Below are positions 18,443 to 26,082 of a stretch of DNA of 64,000 bases, one piece after another. The notes under the pieces are model-generated. The model was not told the DNA's origin. It ran no database searches and worked only from the letters and a program-made list of their open reading frames with translations. Source of the stretch: Sphingosinicella terrae (GTDB lineage Bacteria > Pseudomonadota > Alphaproteobacteria > Sphingomonadales > Sphingomonadaceae); assembly GCF_003347635.1 (NCBI RefSeq), contig NZ_QDFY01000003.1, positions 310,001 through 374,000 on the forward strand, read 5' to 3'. Every line of letters begins with the position of its first letter. Position 1 is the stretch's first letter. The position numbers and the translations under genes were made by a program.

Positions 18443-18466
18443 CCCCTCCCTGCAGGCAGGGAGGGG
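18443..18466. terminator. GC-rich hairpin, likely bidirectional terminator
   Basis: Perfect 11-bp inverted repeat CCCCTCCCTGC / GCAGGGAGGGG with a 2-base loop, in the gap between the convergent DUF2794 gene and the membrane-protein gene. There is no clear T-run, so it may be a palindromic repeat rather than, or as well as, a terminator. The same stem recurs at 21963-21986. Confidence 0.65.
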
Positions 18467-18476
18467 AGACCCAGGT

Positions 18477-19568
18477 CTAGGCGGCCACCGCCTCGTGAGA
18501 GACACGGTCGAGCACCGGCAGCTTGCCACGCAGGCCCTCCGGCAGCGGCTGCACGATCGCCCGCCGGGCATTGGCCCAGAAGGCTGACAGCAGCAGCAGC
18601 GCCGAGCCGATGATGAGCGCCGTGAGCGCGACGCTGAGCTCGACGGCGCCATATTCGCGGAACAGGCTGTTCAGCGCATAGAGCACGTAGGCGAGCGCGG
18701 AGACCAGCAAGGCGCGCCGATCGATGGCGAGCGCGGCAAGCCCGAGGGCGACGTAGAGGGCGACGACGATCACCGCTTCGCCGGGATTGACGCTGCCTTC
18801 GGTCAGGCCGAGCAGGGTGAAGACCGGGTGAACGATCATCGGCGCCGCCAGCAGGTGAAGCCAGAAGGCGACGTCGGAGCGCCGGGTCTCGCGACGCGGA
18901 TCGGAAGCGTCCCAACGCATCGCGAACAGGAAGACCCCGATGCCGAGGGCGAGAAGCGTGACGAGCACGACGGTCTCGGTCGCCGGCGTGTCCCCGACGG
19001 CGGAGAGGACCAAGCCCACCACGAGGGCGGCCACGGCCGCCGTTCCCGCGGCGACGGTGATCGGCACGCGGAAGCGCCGCCAGTGCAGCCAGGCCGAGGC
19101 GGCAGCGATCGCGGCGGCGGCCGCCAGCAGGATCGCCGCCAGCGTCGCATCGTTCTGGAGCCGCGCCTCGCCGACGGCGAGGACGAGAGTGATTCCGGCG
19201 GTGGCGAACACCCCGCCGACGAAGGCGAGCAGCAGCAGGATGCTGGGAAGTGCCATGCGCCGCTCGCGCGTGAAGAATTCGGCGAGGCCCCAGGCGGTGG
19301 CGGCGACAAACAGGCCCATGAACGGCGTCGGCCCGTCAAAGTCGATGCGGGGCGGCACATAATAGCCGATCCACCCTACCGCCACGAGCAGGATCACCGC
19401 GGCGATGCCGACGAAGATGTCGTTGAAGCCGGTCAGCAGCCGGAAATGCTCTTCGTCCACCACCGGAGCGTGCCGGCCGGACGCAACGAAGTCCCGGAAC
19501 CGCCCTGCCTGGTCGCGCGTCAGCGCGCCGGCGACGATGGCGGCCTCGAGATCGCTCTCGCTATACAT
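18477..19568 (-). CDS. multi-pass membrane protein, DUF2157-like
   Basis: A 363-residue protein with a short soluble N-terminus (YSESDLEAAIVAGALTRDQA) and about ten hydrophobic helices to the C-terminus. The N-terminal plus many-helix layout resembles DUF2157-type membrane proteins. The second of two nearby ATGs is chosen because GGAGG lies six bases before it. No catalytic motif seen; function unknown. Confidence 0.7.
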   Translation of the reverse strand: MYSESDLEAAIVAGALTRDQAGRFRDFVASGRHAPVVDEEHFRLLTGFNDIFVGIAAVILLVAVGWIGYYVPPRIDFDGPTPFMGLFVAATAWGLAEFFTRERRMALPSILLLLAFVGGVFATAGITLVLAVGEARLQNDATLAAILLAAAAAIAAASAWLHWRRFRVPITVAAGTAAVAALVVGLVLSAVGDTPATETVVLVTLLALGIGVFLFAMRWDASDPRRETRRSDVAFWLHLLAAPMIVHPVFTLLGLTEGSVNPGEAVIVVALYVALGLAALAIDRRALLVSALAYVLYALNSLFREYGAVELSVALTALIIGSALLLLSAFWANARRAIVQPLPEGLRGKLPVLDRVSHEAVAA

Positions 19569-19662
19569 GGTCATCCTCCCTCTGTTTGGCGGGAGTATAC
19601 CAGCGGTGTGTGAGTCGAGCAATACAGTGCGGCGTGGCGGCGGGCGCCGATGAGCGGCGAGA

Positions 19663-20562
19663 TCAGGCCCCTTGCAGACGCTGAAGGATGCCGAGCGTCT
19701 GCTCGTGGCCGGACTGCGGCACCGCCTCGCCGTCGCGGTCGATGATCCGGGCCCAGTTTTCGGCGACTCCTTCCGGCGTCTGCTCATCCTCGTCGAGCGC
19801 GACGCCGCGCGTGAGGGTCACGAAGGCGGCCTGGACGACTCCGGCGCCGGCGCCGACGATATGGTTCGTCGGCGCTTCGTCCGAGACCAGGAACAGGGCC
19901 GCGGGCGCAACCAGCTCTGGCCGGAAGCGCGCCAGCAGCTCGGGCGGAAAGATGTCCTCGGTCATCCGCGTCGCCGCGGTCGGCGCGATCGTGTTGACGC
20001 GGATGTCGTATTTGGCGCCCTCGAGCGCGAGCGTCTTCGCAAGCCCGACCAGGCCGAGCTTGGCGGCGCCGTAATTGGCCTGGCCGAAATTGCCGTAGAG
20101 GCCGGTCGAGCTGCTCGTCATCAGGATACGGCCATAAGCCTGCTCGCGCATCGTCTCCCACACCGCCTTGGTGCAGAGCGCCGAGCCGACCAGATGGACG
20201 TCGACGACGGCGCGGAAGTCCTCGATCGTCATCTTGGCGAAGCTTCTGTCGCGCAGGATCCCGGCATTGTTGATGAGGATATGGACGGCGCCAAACTCGG
20301 CCTTTGCCTCAGCCACCATCGCCTCGACCTGAGCATGATCGGTGACGCTGGCGCCGTTGGCGATCGCGCGGCCGCCGAACGCTGCGATCTCCTCGACGAC
20401 ACGCTGCGCCGCGTCGCTGGTTCCGGTGCCGTCGCGCGCACCGCCGAGATCGTTGACGACGACCGAGGCCCCTCGCTTCGCCAGCTCGAGAGCGTAAGCG
20501 CGGCCGAGCCCGCCCCCAGCGCCGGTGACGATGGCGACGCGCCCTTCGAAGCCGATGGTCAT
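19663..20562 (-). CDS. SDR of the 3-hydroxyacyl-CoA dehydrogenase (MFE/17beta-HSD4-like) type
   Basis: A 299-residue SDR. VAIVTGAGGGLGRAYALELA lies at the N-terminus, followed by VVVNDLGG, ILINNAGILRDRSF and the catalytic YGAAK near residue 163. The NDLGG and LRDRSF segments are typical of multifunctional-enzyme 3-hydroxyacyl-CoA dehydrogenases, so a beta-oxidation substrate is likely. The C-terminal 40 residues go beyond a classical SDR. The ATG has AAGGCGGG upstream. Monocistronic. Confidence 0.85.
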   Translation of the reverse strand: MTIGFEGRVAIVTGAGGGLGRAYALELAKRGASVVVNDLGGARDGTGTSDAAQRVVEEIAAFGGRAIANGASVTDHAQVEAMVAEAKAEFGAVHILINNAGILRDRSFAKMTIEDFRAVVDVHLVGSALCTKAVWETMREQAYGRILMTSSSTGLYGNFGQANYGAAKLGLVGLAKTLALEGAKYDIRVNTIAPTAATRMTEDIFPPELLARFRPELVAPAALFLVSDEAPTNHIVGAGAGVVQAAFVTLTRGVALDEDEQTPEGVAENWARIIDRDGEAVPQSGHEQTLGILQRLQGA

Positions 20563-20696
20563 GACTGTCCCGCCTTGTTCGCTCGTTGTCCGGCCAGGCG
20601 GGTAGGGGAAAGCCGGCGCGGAGGAAAGGCCGCGCCGGCGTCCGTTCATCGGTCGCCCCGGCTATTGGCCGAGACGGAGGTGGGCTGCTGCGCTCG

Positions 20697-21044
20697 TCAG
20701 TTCGGGCCGCGGCCGCGCTCGTAGGTCTGAACGCAGCGGTCGGTCACCGTTCGCGAGCAGGGCGGGAATTCACCCTCGGCAGGTCGCGGCGTGAACACCT
20801 GCTGCTGGTTCGGATTGGGCTGGAAGACCGCGCCCGCCTGGACCGGCGGGCTCTGGTTCGCGCCGGCGGGCACTTCGGCCGGTGCCGACACGACCGGGAT
20901 GCCGCGCGCATCGCGGGCGGGCGCCTGGTTACCGGGCGCCGACGTCTGCGTGGCGGTCGACGGCTGAGCGGCAGTGGTGCCCGTCGTCTGGGCGAAGGCC
21001 GCGCCCGCCATCGTCAGGGCAGCCGCGAAGAGTGCGGTTTTCAT
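20697..21044 (-). CDS. small exported Thr/Pro/Gln-rich protein
   Basis: A 115-residue protein with a clear Sec signal peptide (KTALFAAALTMAGAAFAQ, cleavage after AFA) and a low-complexity Thr/Ala/Pro/Gln middle. It ends in a short Cys-containing region (CSRTVTDRCVQTYERGRG) that could form a disulfide. The second of two adjacent ATGs has AAGGAGG six bases ahead. No family recognised; probably periplasmic. Confidence 0.7.
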   Translation of the reverse strand: MKTALFAAALTMAGAAFAQTTGTTAAQPSTATQTSAPGNQAPARDARGIPVVSAPAEVPAGANQSPPVQAGAVFQPNPNQQQVFTPRPAEGEFPPCSRTVTDRCVQTYERGRGPN

Positions 21045-21239
21045 CATGCTCCTCCTTGCTGGGACTCGGCATAAACGATGCCGAAACGATTTTTCTCCGT
21101 GCCGGCGGAAAATGCCCTGTCCCGGCGGCGCGAAAGCTTCTTCGGAGGTGTCGTGCCATCGCGGGACACGCGCAGCGGCGGCCTCGCACCGCCAGTGGCT
21201 TTACCCTTATGTAAGGCGGGTCGTGTAGCGGGATCGGTC

Positions 21240-21644
21240 ATGAGCGGCATTGAAGACAAGGATGGCGGCAGCGAGGGCTTCGTTCCCAGCCGGCGTACCG
21301 TACTCATGCTCGGCGTCGCCGCGGCCTCGACCGTGGTGACGATCCGCCCGGCCCTCGCCCAGACGGCGGGTTCGGTGCTCAATTGCGAGATTCCGGTGCC
21401 GGGGCCTCACGCGGCCGGCAGCCATATCGCACCCGACGGCAGTCTGGTCGCGCCCGGCACGGCCGGCGCCGCGCCGCCGCTGGCGCGTCCGTTGCGAGGC
21501 GAGGAGGCGCGCATGCTGCTGCGCGGTTCGACCCCGCCGGGCGTCAATCCGGGATCCTCTCAGGCCTATGCCAATTACATTCGGCGGCTGCAGGCGGGGA
21601 TGAGCGGTTTCACCTGCTACGCCTCCCTGCAGATGCCGCGCTAG
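21240..21644 (+). CDS. Tat-exported small protein, first gene of the PqqD/HprK cassette
   Basis: A 134-residue protein with a twin-arginine signal (SRRTVLMLGVAAAS near residues 18-31, hydrophobic stretch, then PALAQ cleavage). The mature part is about 95 residues, Gly/Pro-rich, with a C-terminal half containing GSSQAYANYIRRLQAGM and ending FTCYASLQMPR. It lies 13 bases before the pqqD-like gene. I do not recognise a family. By position it is the best candidate substrate or product of the cassette, but it could equally be an unrelated exported protein. Confidence 0.65.
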   Translation: MSGIEDKDGGSEGFVPSRRTVLMLGVAAASTVVTIRPALAQTAGSVLNCEIPVPGPHAAGSHIAPDGSLVAPGTAGAAPPLARPLRGEEARMLLRGSTPPGVNPGSSQAYANYIRRLQAGMSGFTCYASLQMPR

Positions 21645-21657
21645 CCGTGCTGGCGCC

Positions 21658-21936
21658 ATGAGCGGCGCCCGCTACGTCGCCGATCCGGCCGAATGCCTCA
21701 CCCGGGTCGAGCTCGACGGCCTGTCGCTGCTTTTCCACCATCCCTCCGGAATGACCCACATCGTGGCGTCGCCAGCGCCGCAGATCCTCGAAGCGCTGCA
21801 GCTTGGTCCCGCCGATGGGGGCGAGATCCTTGCCCGCATGCGCGCCTGGTACGATCTCGAAGGGGACGAGGCCGCCGACGCGATCGACGCCCGGCTCGAG
21901 GAGCTCGAAGCCGCCGGCCTGGTCCGGCGCGCGTGA
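21658..21936 (+). CDS. PqqD-family peptide chaperone (HPr-rel-A type)
   Basis: A 92-residue PqqD-like protein, with a beta-rich N-terminal half and a winged-helix C-terminus (ADAIDARLEELEAAGLVRR). PqqD domains bind leader peptides and hand them to modifying enzymes. With the HprK-like kinase and nucleotidyltransferase downstream it matches what databases call the HPr-rel-A system, from memory. It is followed not by the kinase but by a 600-base stretch with palindromes and a decayed DUF559 gene. Confidence 0.8.
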   Translation: MSGARYVADPAECLTRVELDGLSLLFHHPSGMTHIVASPAPQILEALQLGPADGGEILARMRAWYDLEGDEAADAIDARLEELEAAGLVRRA

Positions 21937-21962
21937 TGGAGTGGCGGGCCATCTCGCATTCT

Positions 21963-21986
21963 CCCCTCCCTGCACGCAGGGAGGGG
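21963..21986. repeat. GC-rich palindrome, left side of DUF559 insert
   Basis: Inverted repeat CCCCTCCCTGC / GCAGGGAGGGG with loop AC, the same stem as at 18443-18466. It is followed by CCGGGGGTGGG. It lies between the pqqD-like gene and the DUF559 remnant and may mark one edge of an inserted segment. Confidence 0.7.
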
Positions 21987-22063
21987 CCGGGGGTGGGTAT
22001 GCCCCTGCAAGAAGCACAAAAGGAGAATTTGCGCGCCGGCTCGTGTGCGCGCAGGATATCGCA

Positions 22064-22408
22064 ATGCCGAGGATTCCGCCTCGCCTCACCACCTTCGCGC
22101 GCGAAATGCGCAACGAGCCCACCGAGAGTGAGAAGCGGCTCTGGCTGTGCCTCTCCCGCTTTCGTCCTCGCTTCACGCGGCAACTGGTCGTCGGGCCGTA
22201 CATCCTCGATCTCGCCTGTCGGCGCGCCAAATTGTTCGTCGAGTATGACGGCAGCCAGCATTTCGAAGCGGCCGACGAGGACGAAGCGCGCACGGCTTTT
22301 CTCGAACGTCTCGGCTGGAAGGTCATCCGCTTCTGAAACTCTGAGGTTCAAGACAACCCCGACGGCGTTGCCCAGGCGATCCTCCTCGAAGTCGCGGCCA
22401 GATTGGGC
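22064..22408 (+). pseudogene. DUF559 (Vsr-like endonuclease fold) gene with in-frame TGA
   Basis: From ATG 22064 the frame reads a typical DUF559 protein: NEPTESEKRLWLCLSRFR, FTRQLVVGPYILDLACRRAK, LFVEYDGSQHF, then LERLGWKVIRF, where TGA falls at 22334-22336. Family members have Trp at that spot (RFWNNEV), and the frame continues after the stop with NSEVQDNPDGVAQAIL, a good match to the family end. So a TGG to TGA change has cut the last 24 or so residues. The core residues of the fold (E, D, Q-H) are upstream of the stop, so some activity cannot be excluded. Flanked by palindromes on both sides. Confidence 0.77.
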
Positions 22409-22421
22409 CGACCCACCCCCA

Positions 22422-22489
22422 TCGTGGCGACAGGTCCGTCCCCCGGACGGACCAAAAGGTCGCCACGATCCTCCCTGTTTCCAGGGAGG
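22422..22489. repeat. nested palindromes, right side of DUF559 insert
   Basis: Three stems in 68 bases: an outer ATCGTGGCGAC / GTCGCCACGAT (22422-22432 with 22459-22469), an inner GGTCCGTCC / GGACGGACC (22434-22442 with 22445-22453), then CCTCCCTG / CAGGGAGG (22470-22477 with 22482-22489). The last shares its core with the palindromes at 18443 and 21963. It resembles a composite REP/BIME-type element and could form a long folded RNA. Confidence 0.7.
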
Positions 22490-22551
22490 GGAGGAAAAGG
22501 GTGCCACGCACTCGCAAACCGTGATTCGACCGTCAAAGTGCAGGTTCGCAC

Positions 22552-23412
22552 ATGAGGCATAGCCTTTCCCTGCAGATCGGGCCGGTCGCCTTCCGCATCG
22601 GCTCCGCCTGGCGCGCGCCGCTCGAGGCGCTGGCACATTTGTACCAGGGCTATCCGCAGCCGGAGCGGATCTGCGACTTCACCGTGCGGCTCGAGCCGGA
22701 GAGGCCGTGGCGGCGATGGCTGCGCCCGTCGGTGGCGATTGCCGGCGACTATGTCCTGCCGGACGCGGCGCCGATGGCGCTGGCTCACGGCCTGCTCGCC
22801 GCCGAGATGGGCATGAACCTGCAGATGGCGCTGGGCCAGAAGAGCTATCTTCTGCTCCACGCGGCGAGCGTCGAGAAGGACGGAAGGGCGCTCATCCTCA
22901 CCGGCGAATCCGGGGCCGGAAAATCGACCCTGGCGGCGTTGCTCGGCGAACGCGGATGGCGGCTGATGGGCGACGAGTTCGCCCTGCTCGATCTTGCCGA
23001 TGGCAGGCTTCGCGCCTTTCCGCGCGCGGTCAGTCTCAAGAACGGCGCCATCGCGGTGATGGAAGCCGAGGTCGACGCGGACCGATTCGGGCCGGTGCTC
23101 GCGGGAACGCCCAAGGGGACGATCCGCCACGTTCGCCCGAACAAGCGCGCGCTGGCCGCGATGGCGGAGCCGGCACGGCCGGCGCTCATCCTGTTCCCGC
23201 GCTTCGGCGAGGCGGCTGCGGCGCGCGGCGTCGGGCAGGCGGAGGTGTTCATGCGCCTCACCCAATCCTCGACCAACTATGTCGCCCTTGGCGGCGCCGG
23301 GTTCGAGGCGCTGAACGGCCTCGTCGCCGCCTGCCCCGCCGCCGCGATCGATTATCCCGATGCCGCCACCGCCATCGACATGGTCGAGGGCCTGTGGGAG
23401 CAGGCGGCGTGA
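22552..23412 (+). CDS. HprK-related kinase (HPr-rel-A type)
   Basis: A 286-residue protein related to the C-terminal kinase domain of HPr kinase/phosphorylase. LLHAASVEKDGRALILTG leads into the Walker A GESGAGKST at residues 118-126, then GWRLMGDEFALLDL. Unlike true HprK it lacks a long N-terminal domain and no HPr gene is near, so HPr phosphorylation is not implied. It probably phosphorylates a protein or peptide handled by the PqqD-like protein. Its stop overlaps the next start (GTGA). Confidence 0.85.
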   Translation: MRHSLSLQIGPVAFRIGSAWRAPLEALAHLYQGYPQPERICDFTVRLEPERPWRRWLRPSVAIAGDYVLPDAAPMALAHGLLAAEMGMNLQMALGQKSYLLLHAASVEKDGRALILTGESGAGKSTLAALLGERGWRLMGDEFALLDLADGRLRAFPRAVSLKNGAIAVMEAEVDADRFGPVLAGTPKGTIRHVRPNKRALAAMAEPARPALILFPRFGEAAAARGVGQAEVFMRLTQSSTNYVALGGAGFEALNGLVAACPAAAIDYPDAATAIDMVEGLWEQAA

Positions 23413-24422
23413 GGGGCGGCCGCCTGGTCGCCGCGGTGCTGCGCGCACCCGAGATTGCTGCCCGCCTCGCCGGCGAGGAATGGAATGCGCTGATCGCCGC
23501 CGCGCGAGCGGAGCAGCTGATCGGAAGCCTGGCTTGCCGCCTCGACGGCCACGACGTCCCCGAGAAGGTCGAGCGGCTGCTCGCGGCCGCGCGGCGGGAC
23601 GCGGCGCAGCAGCGCGTGCAGGCGTTGTGGGAGGCCGAAATGACCCGCCGCGCGCTGGCGCCGCTCGGCATCCCGGTGGTCCTGCTCAAGGGCAATGCCT
23701 TTCACGCCGCCGGGCTGGCCGCTTCGACCGGCCGCTTCGTCGGCGACCTCGACATCTTGGTGCCGAGGGACAGCCTGGAGGCGGTGGAGGCGGCGCTGCT
23801 CGCCGCCGGCTGGGAGCGCCTCAAGGAGGCGGACGGCTATGACGACCTCTATTACCGCCGCTGGATGCACGAGCTGCCGCCGCTGATCCATCGCACCCGC
23901 GACCGCATGATCGACGTTCATCACACGATCCTGCCGATGACGGCGCGGCCGCGGCCGGACGCGGACGCCCTGATCGCCGACAGCATCGCCATCGACGGCG
24001 GCCTCAGGATCCTCGCGCCCGCCGACATGATCGTCCACGCCGCCGCCCACCTGTTCGCCGACGGCGATCTCGCCGGCGGCCTTCGCAATCTGTGGGACAT
24101 CGACCGGCTGCTGCGCCAGTTCGCCTCCGACCCCGCTTTTTGGGGACAGTTGGACGACCGGGCGCGGCGGCACCAGCTCGGTCCCGCCGTCGCCCGGGCG
24201 CTGCGGCTGTCAGCGCGGATCTACGATACGCCGGTCGACCGGGCCGTGGCCGGCCGCGATCGTCTCGTCGACCGACTGTTCGCCGCCCGCCTGCTCGCCC
24301 GAAACGGCTGGGGCCAGCCGGTGCGGCCGCTGCTCCGCTTCGCCTTCTTCGTGCGCTCGCACTGGCTGCGCATGCCGCCGCTCATGCTGGCCCGTCATCT
24401 GTGGGTGAAGGCGCGAGGCTGA
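23409..24422 (+). CDS. nucleotidyltransferase family protein (NTP_transf_5-like)
   Basis: A 337-residue protein. IPVVLLKGNAFHAAGL near residues 88-103 and GRFVGDLDILVPR near 108-120 form the pol-beta-like nucleotidyltransferase core (LKG, then GDLDI with two acidic residues). The HAAAHLF segment near residue 213 is typical of the family. The GTG start overlaps the kinase stop; the frame is open far upstream but that is kinase coding sequence. Likely transfers a nucleotide to a protein or metabolite in this cassette. Confidence 0.82.
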   Translation: MRGGRLVAAVLRAPEIAARLAGEEWNALIAAARAEQLIGSLACRLDGHDVPEKVERLLAAARRDAAQQRVQALWEAEMTRRALAPLGIPVVLLKGNAFHAAGLAASTGRFVGDLDILVPRDSLEAVEAALLAAGWERLKEADGYDDLYYRRWMHELPPLIHRTRDRMIDVHHTILPMTARPRPDADALIADSIAIDGGLRILAPADMIVHAAAHLFADGDLAGGLRNLWDIDRLLRQFASDPAFWGQLDDRARRHQLGPAVARALRLSARIYDTPVDRAVAGRDRLVDRLFAARLLARNGWGQPVRPLLRFAFFVRSHWLRMPPLMLARHLWVKARG

Positions 24423-24491
24423 AGGCGGCTGGACCCCTCCGGCCGCACCCTTTATCCTCGACCCCGGAAACGAACGGGCAGGGGCATGTTC

Positions 24492-24917
24492 ATGAGCGGC
24501 TTTCGTGAGTTCATCGCGCGCGGCAATGTCCTCGATCTCGCGGTGGCGGTCATCATCGGCGCCGCCTTCGGCACCATCGTCACCTCGCTCACCGACGACG
24601 TCATCATGCCGGCCATCGGCGCCGTCTTCGGCGGACTGGATTTTTCCGCCTATTTCATCCGCCTGGGCCCGATCCCCAGCGGCTATGCGGGCGATCCCCA
24701 CAATTATGCCGCGCTCAAGGAAGCCGGCGTGCCGATGCTGGGCTACGGCCAGTTCCTCACCGCCTTGGTCAATTTCCTCATCCTCGCCTTCATCATCTAT
24801 CAGCTCGTCCGGCTGGCCACGAAGTTGAGGAAGCCGGAGGAGGCCGCTCCGCCGGCGCCGCCCGAGGAACTGGTCGTGCTTCGCGAGATCCGGGACGAGC
24901 TCAGGCGGAGGCCCTGA
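24492..24917 (+). CDS. mscL: large-conductance mechanosensitive channel
   Basis: A 141-residue channel protein that opens under hypo-osmotic stress. GFREFIARGNVLDLAVAVII at the N-terminus is followed by TM1, the periplasmic loop with DFSAYFI, TM2 (FLTALVNFLILAFIIYQLV) and a C-terminal charged helix. The second of two ATGs (MSGFREF) is preferred, with AGGGG seven bases upstream. Ends four bases from the convergent DUF202 gene. Confidence 0.95.
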   Translation: MSGFREFIARGNVLDLAVAVIIGAAFGTIVTSLTDDVIMPAIGAVFGGLDFSAYFIRLGPIPSGYAGDPHNYAALKEAGVPMLGYGQFLTALVNFLILAFIIYQLVRLATKLRKPEEAAPPAPPEELVVLREIRDELRRRP

Positions 24918-24921
24918 GCGC

Positions 24922-25302
24922 TCAGCCAGCGCGGCCGATCGGCACCAGCCAGATCGCTGCTATCAGCGCCAGCGTCGCGACGGCCATGGCGACGGTGATG
25001 ATCCGCAGGTTCATCGGTTTCGCGCTCTCGACCACATGAGCGGAAAGTCGCTTGCGCACGGTGCAGGCCCGCCGCTCGGCCGCCACCGCCGTCGCCACCC
25101 CGACCAGCATGAACATCGTCGCGATCGTGCGCGGCAGCCAGGCCGGCTGCATCTCCTCGAAGAGAACATGGAAGCCGAGGCCGATGCCGACCGCGGCAAA
25201 GCCGGTCCGCAGCCATCCGGCGAAGGTGCGCTCGTTGGCGAGCAGGGTGCGGTCCTCGGCGAGATCGGTGCGGACCCGGGCAGGATTCTCCTCGTCGGTC
25301 AT
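24922..25302 (-). CDS. DUF202/YidH-family membrane protein
   Basis: A 126-residue inner-membrane protein with the DUF202 start DRTLLANERTFAGWLRTGFA followed by three hydrophobic segments. Family members are small membrane proteins of unknown role. Convergent with mscL. Confidence 0.87.
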   Translation of the reverse strand: MTDEENPARVRTDLAEDRTLLANERTFAGWLRTGFAAVGIGLGFHVLFEEMQPAWLPRTIATMFMLVGVATAVAAERRACTVRKRLSAHVVESAKPMNLRIITVAMAVATLALIAAIWLVPIGRAG

Positions 25303-25343
25303 ATAAGGTCAATGCACGGGCCTTCGGCCGGGTTCATTCCGGC

Positions 25344-26006
25344 TCAGAGCCGTTCCAGCGTCTCCGGGAGCAGGGCCAGGCTGTCGATGACGGCGTCGGC
25401 GCCGAGCTCGACCGCCGGACGATCGGAATAGCCGAAGCTCACGGCGACGAATGTCAGTCCCGCCGCGCGCGCCGTGTCGGCATCGATGATCGAATCGCCG
25501 ACGAACGCCGCCCGTCCGCCCCCGGACGCCTCGATCGCCGCGCGGAGCGGCGCCGGATCGGGCTTGCGCACCGGGAGGCTGTCGCCGCCGACGATGGCGG
25601 CGAAGCGGCTCCCCAGGCCCAGTGCCTCGAGCAGCAGCCGGGCCATCCGCTCCGGCTTGTTGGTGCACAAGGCGAGGCGGGCGCCGCATGCCTCGATCCG
25701 CTCCAGCGCCGGCTGGAGCCCGGGATAGAGACGGCTGCCGACGCAGAGATGGTCGGCGTAATAGTCAAGGAAGATCGGAAAGCCCTCGTCGACCAGCGCT
25801 TCCGGCGACTCGCCGCTGGCGGCCAGGCCGCGGCGCAGCAGCGCCCGGGCGCCATGGCCGATGAGGTGACGCACCCGCTCGGTCGGAACCAGCGGCCGCC
25901 CCAGCCGCGCGAGCGTGTGGTTGAGCGCCGCGGCAAGGTCCGAGGCCGAGTCGACCAGGGTGCCGTCGAGGTCGAAGGCGACGACATCGAAAGGAAAGGC
26001 GGGCAT
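25344..26006 (-). CDS. gph: phosphoglycolate phosphatase (HAD family)
   Basis: A 220-residue HAD hydrolase. The catalytic FDLDGTLVDSASDL is at the N-terminus, motif II is ALCTNKPERMA, and motif III/IV is VRKPDPAPL with AFVGDSIIDADTARAAG. It most likely dephosphorylates 2-phosphoglycolate; other small sugar phosphates are possible. Divergent from glmU with a 76-base gap. Confidence 0.85.
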   Translation of the reverse strand: MPAFPFDVVAFDLDGTLVDSASDLAAALNHTLARLGRPLVPTERVRHLIGHGARALLRRGLAASGESPEALVDEGFPIFLDYYADHLCVGSRLYPGLQPALERIEACGARLALCTNKPERMARLLLEALGLGSRFAAIVGGDSLPVRKPDPAPLRAAIEASGGGRAAFVGDSIIDADTARAAGLTFVAVSFGYSDRPAVELGADAVIDSLALLPETLERL

Positions 26007-26082
26007 GGCCGCGTTCGTTAGGCACCGGTTCCTCGCTTGGGAAGCACTGGCACCGGCTCCCCATCCGTGGCATCGGGCCGCC

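Noticed and set aside
22707-23408. N-terminal extension of the nucleotidyltransferase frame
   Set aside because: It lies wholly inside the HprK-like gene in another frame; the GTG at 23409 overlaps the kinase stop.
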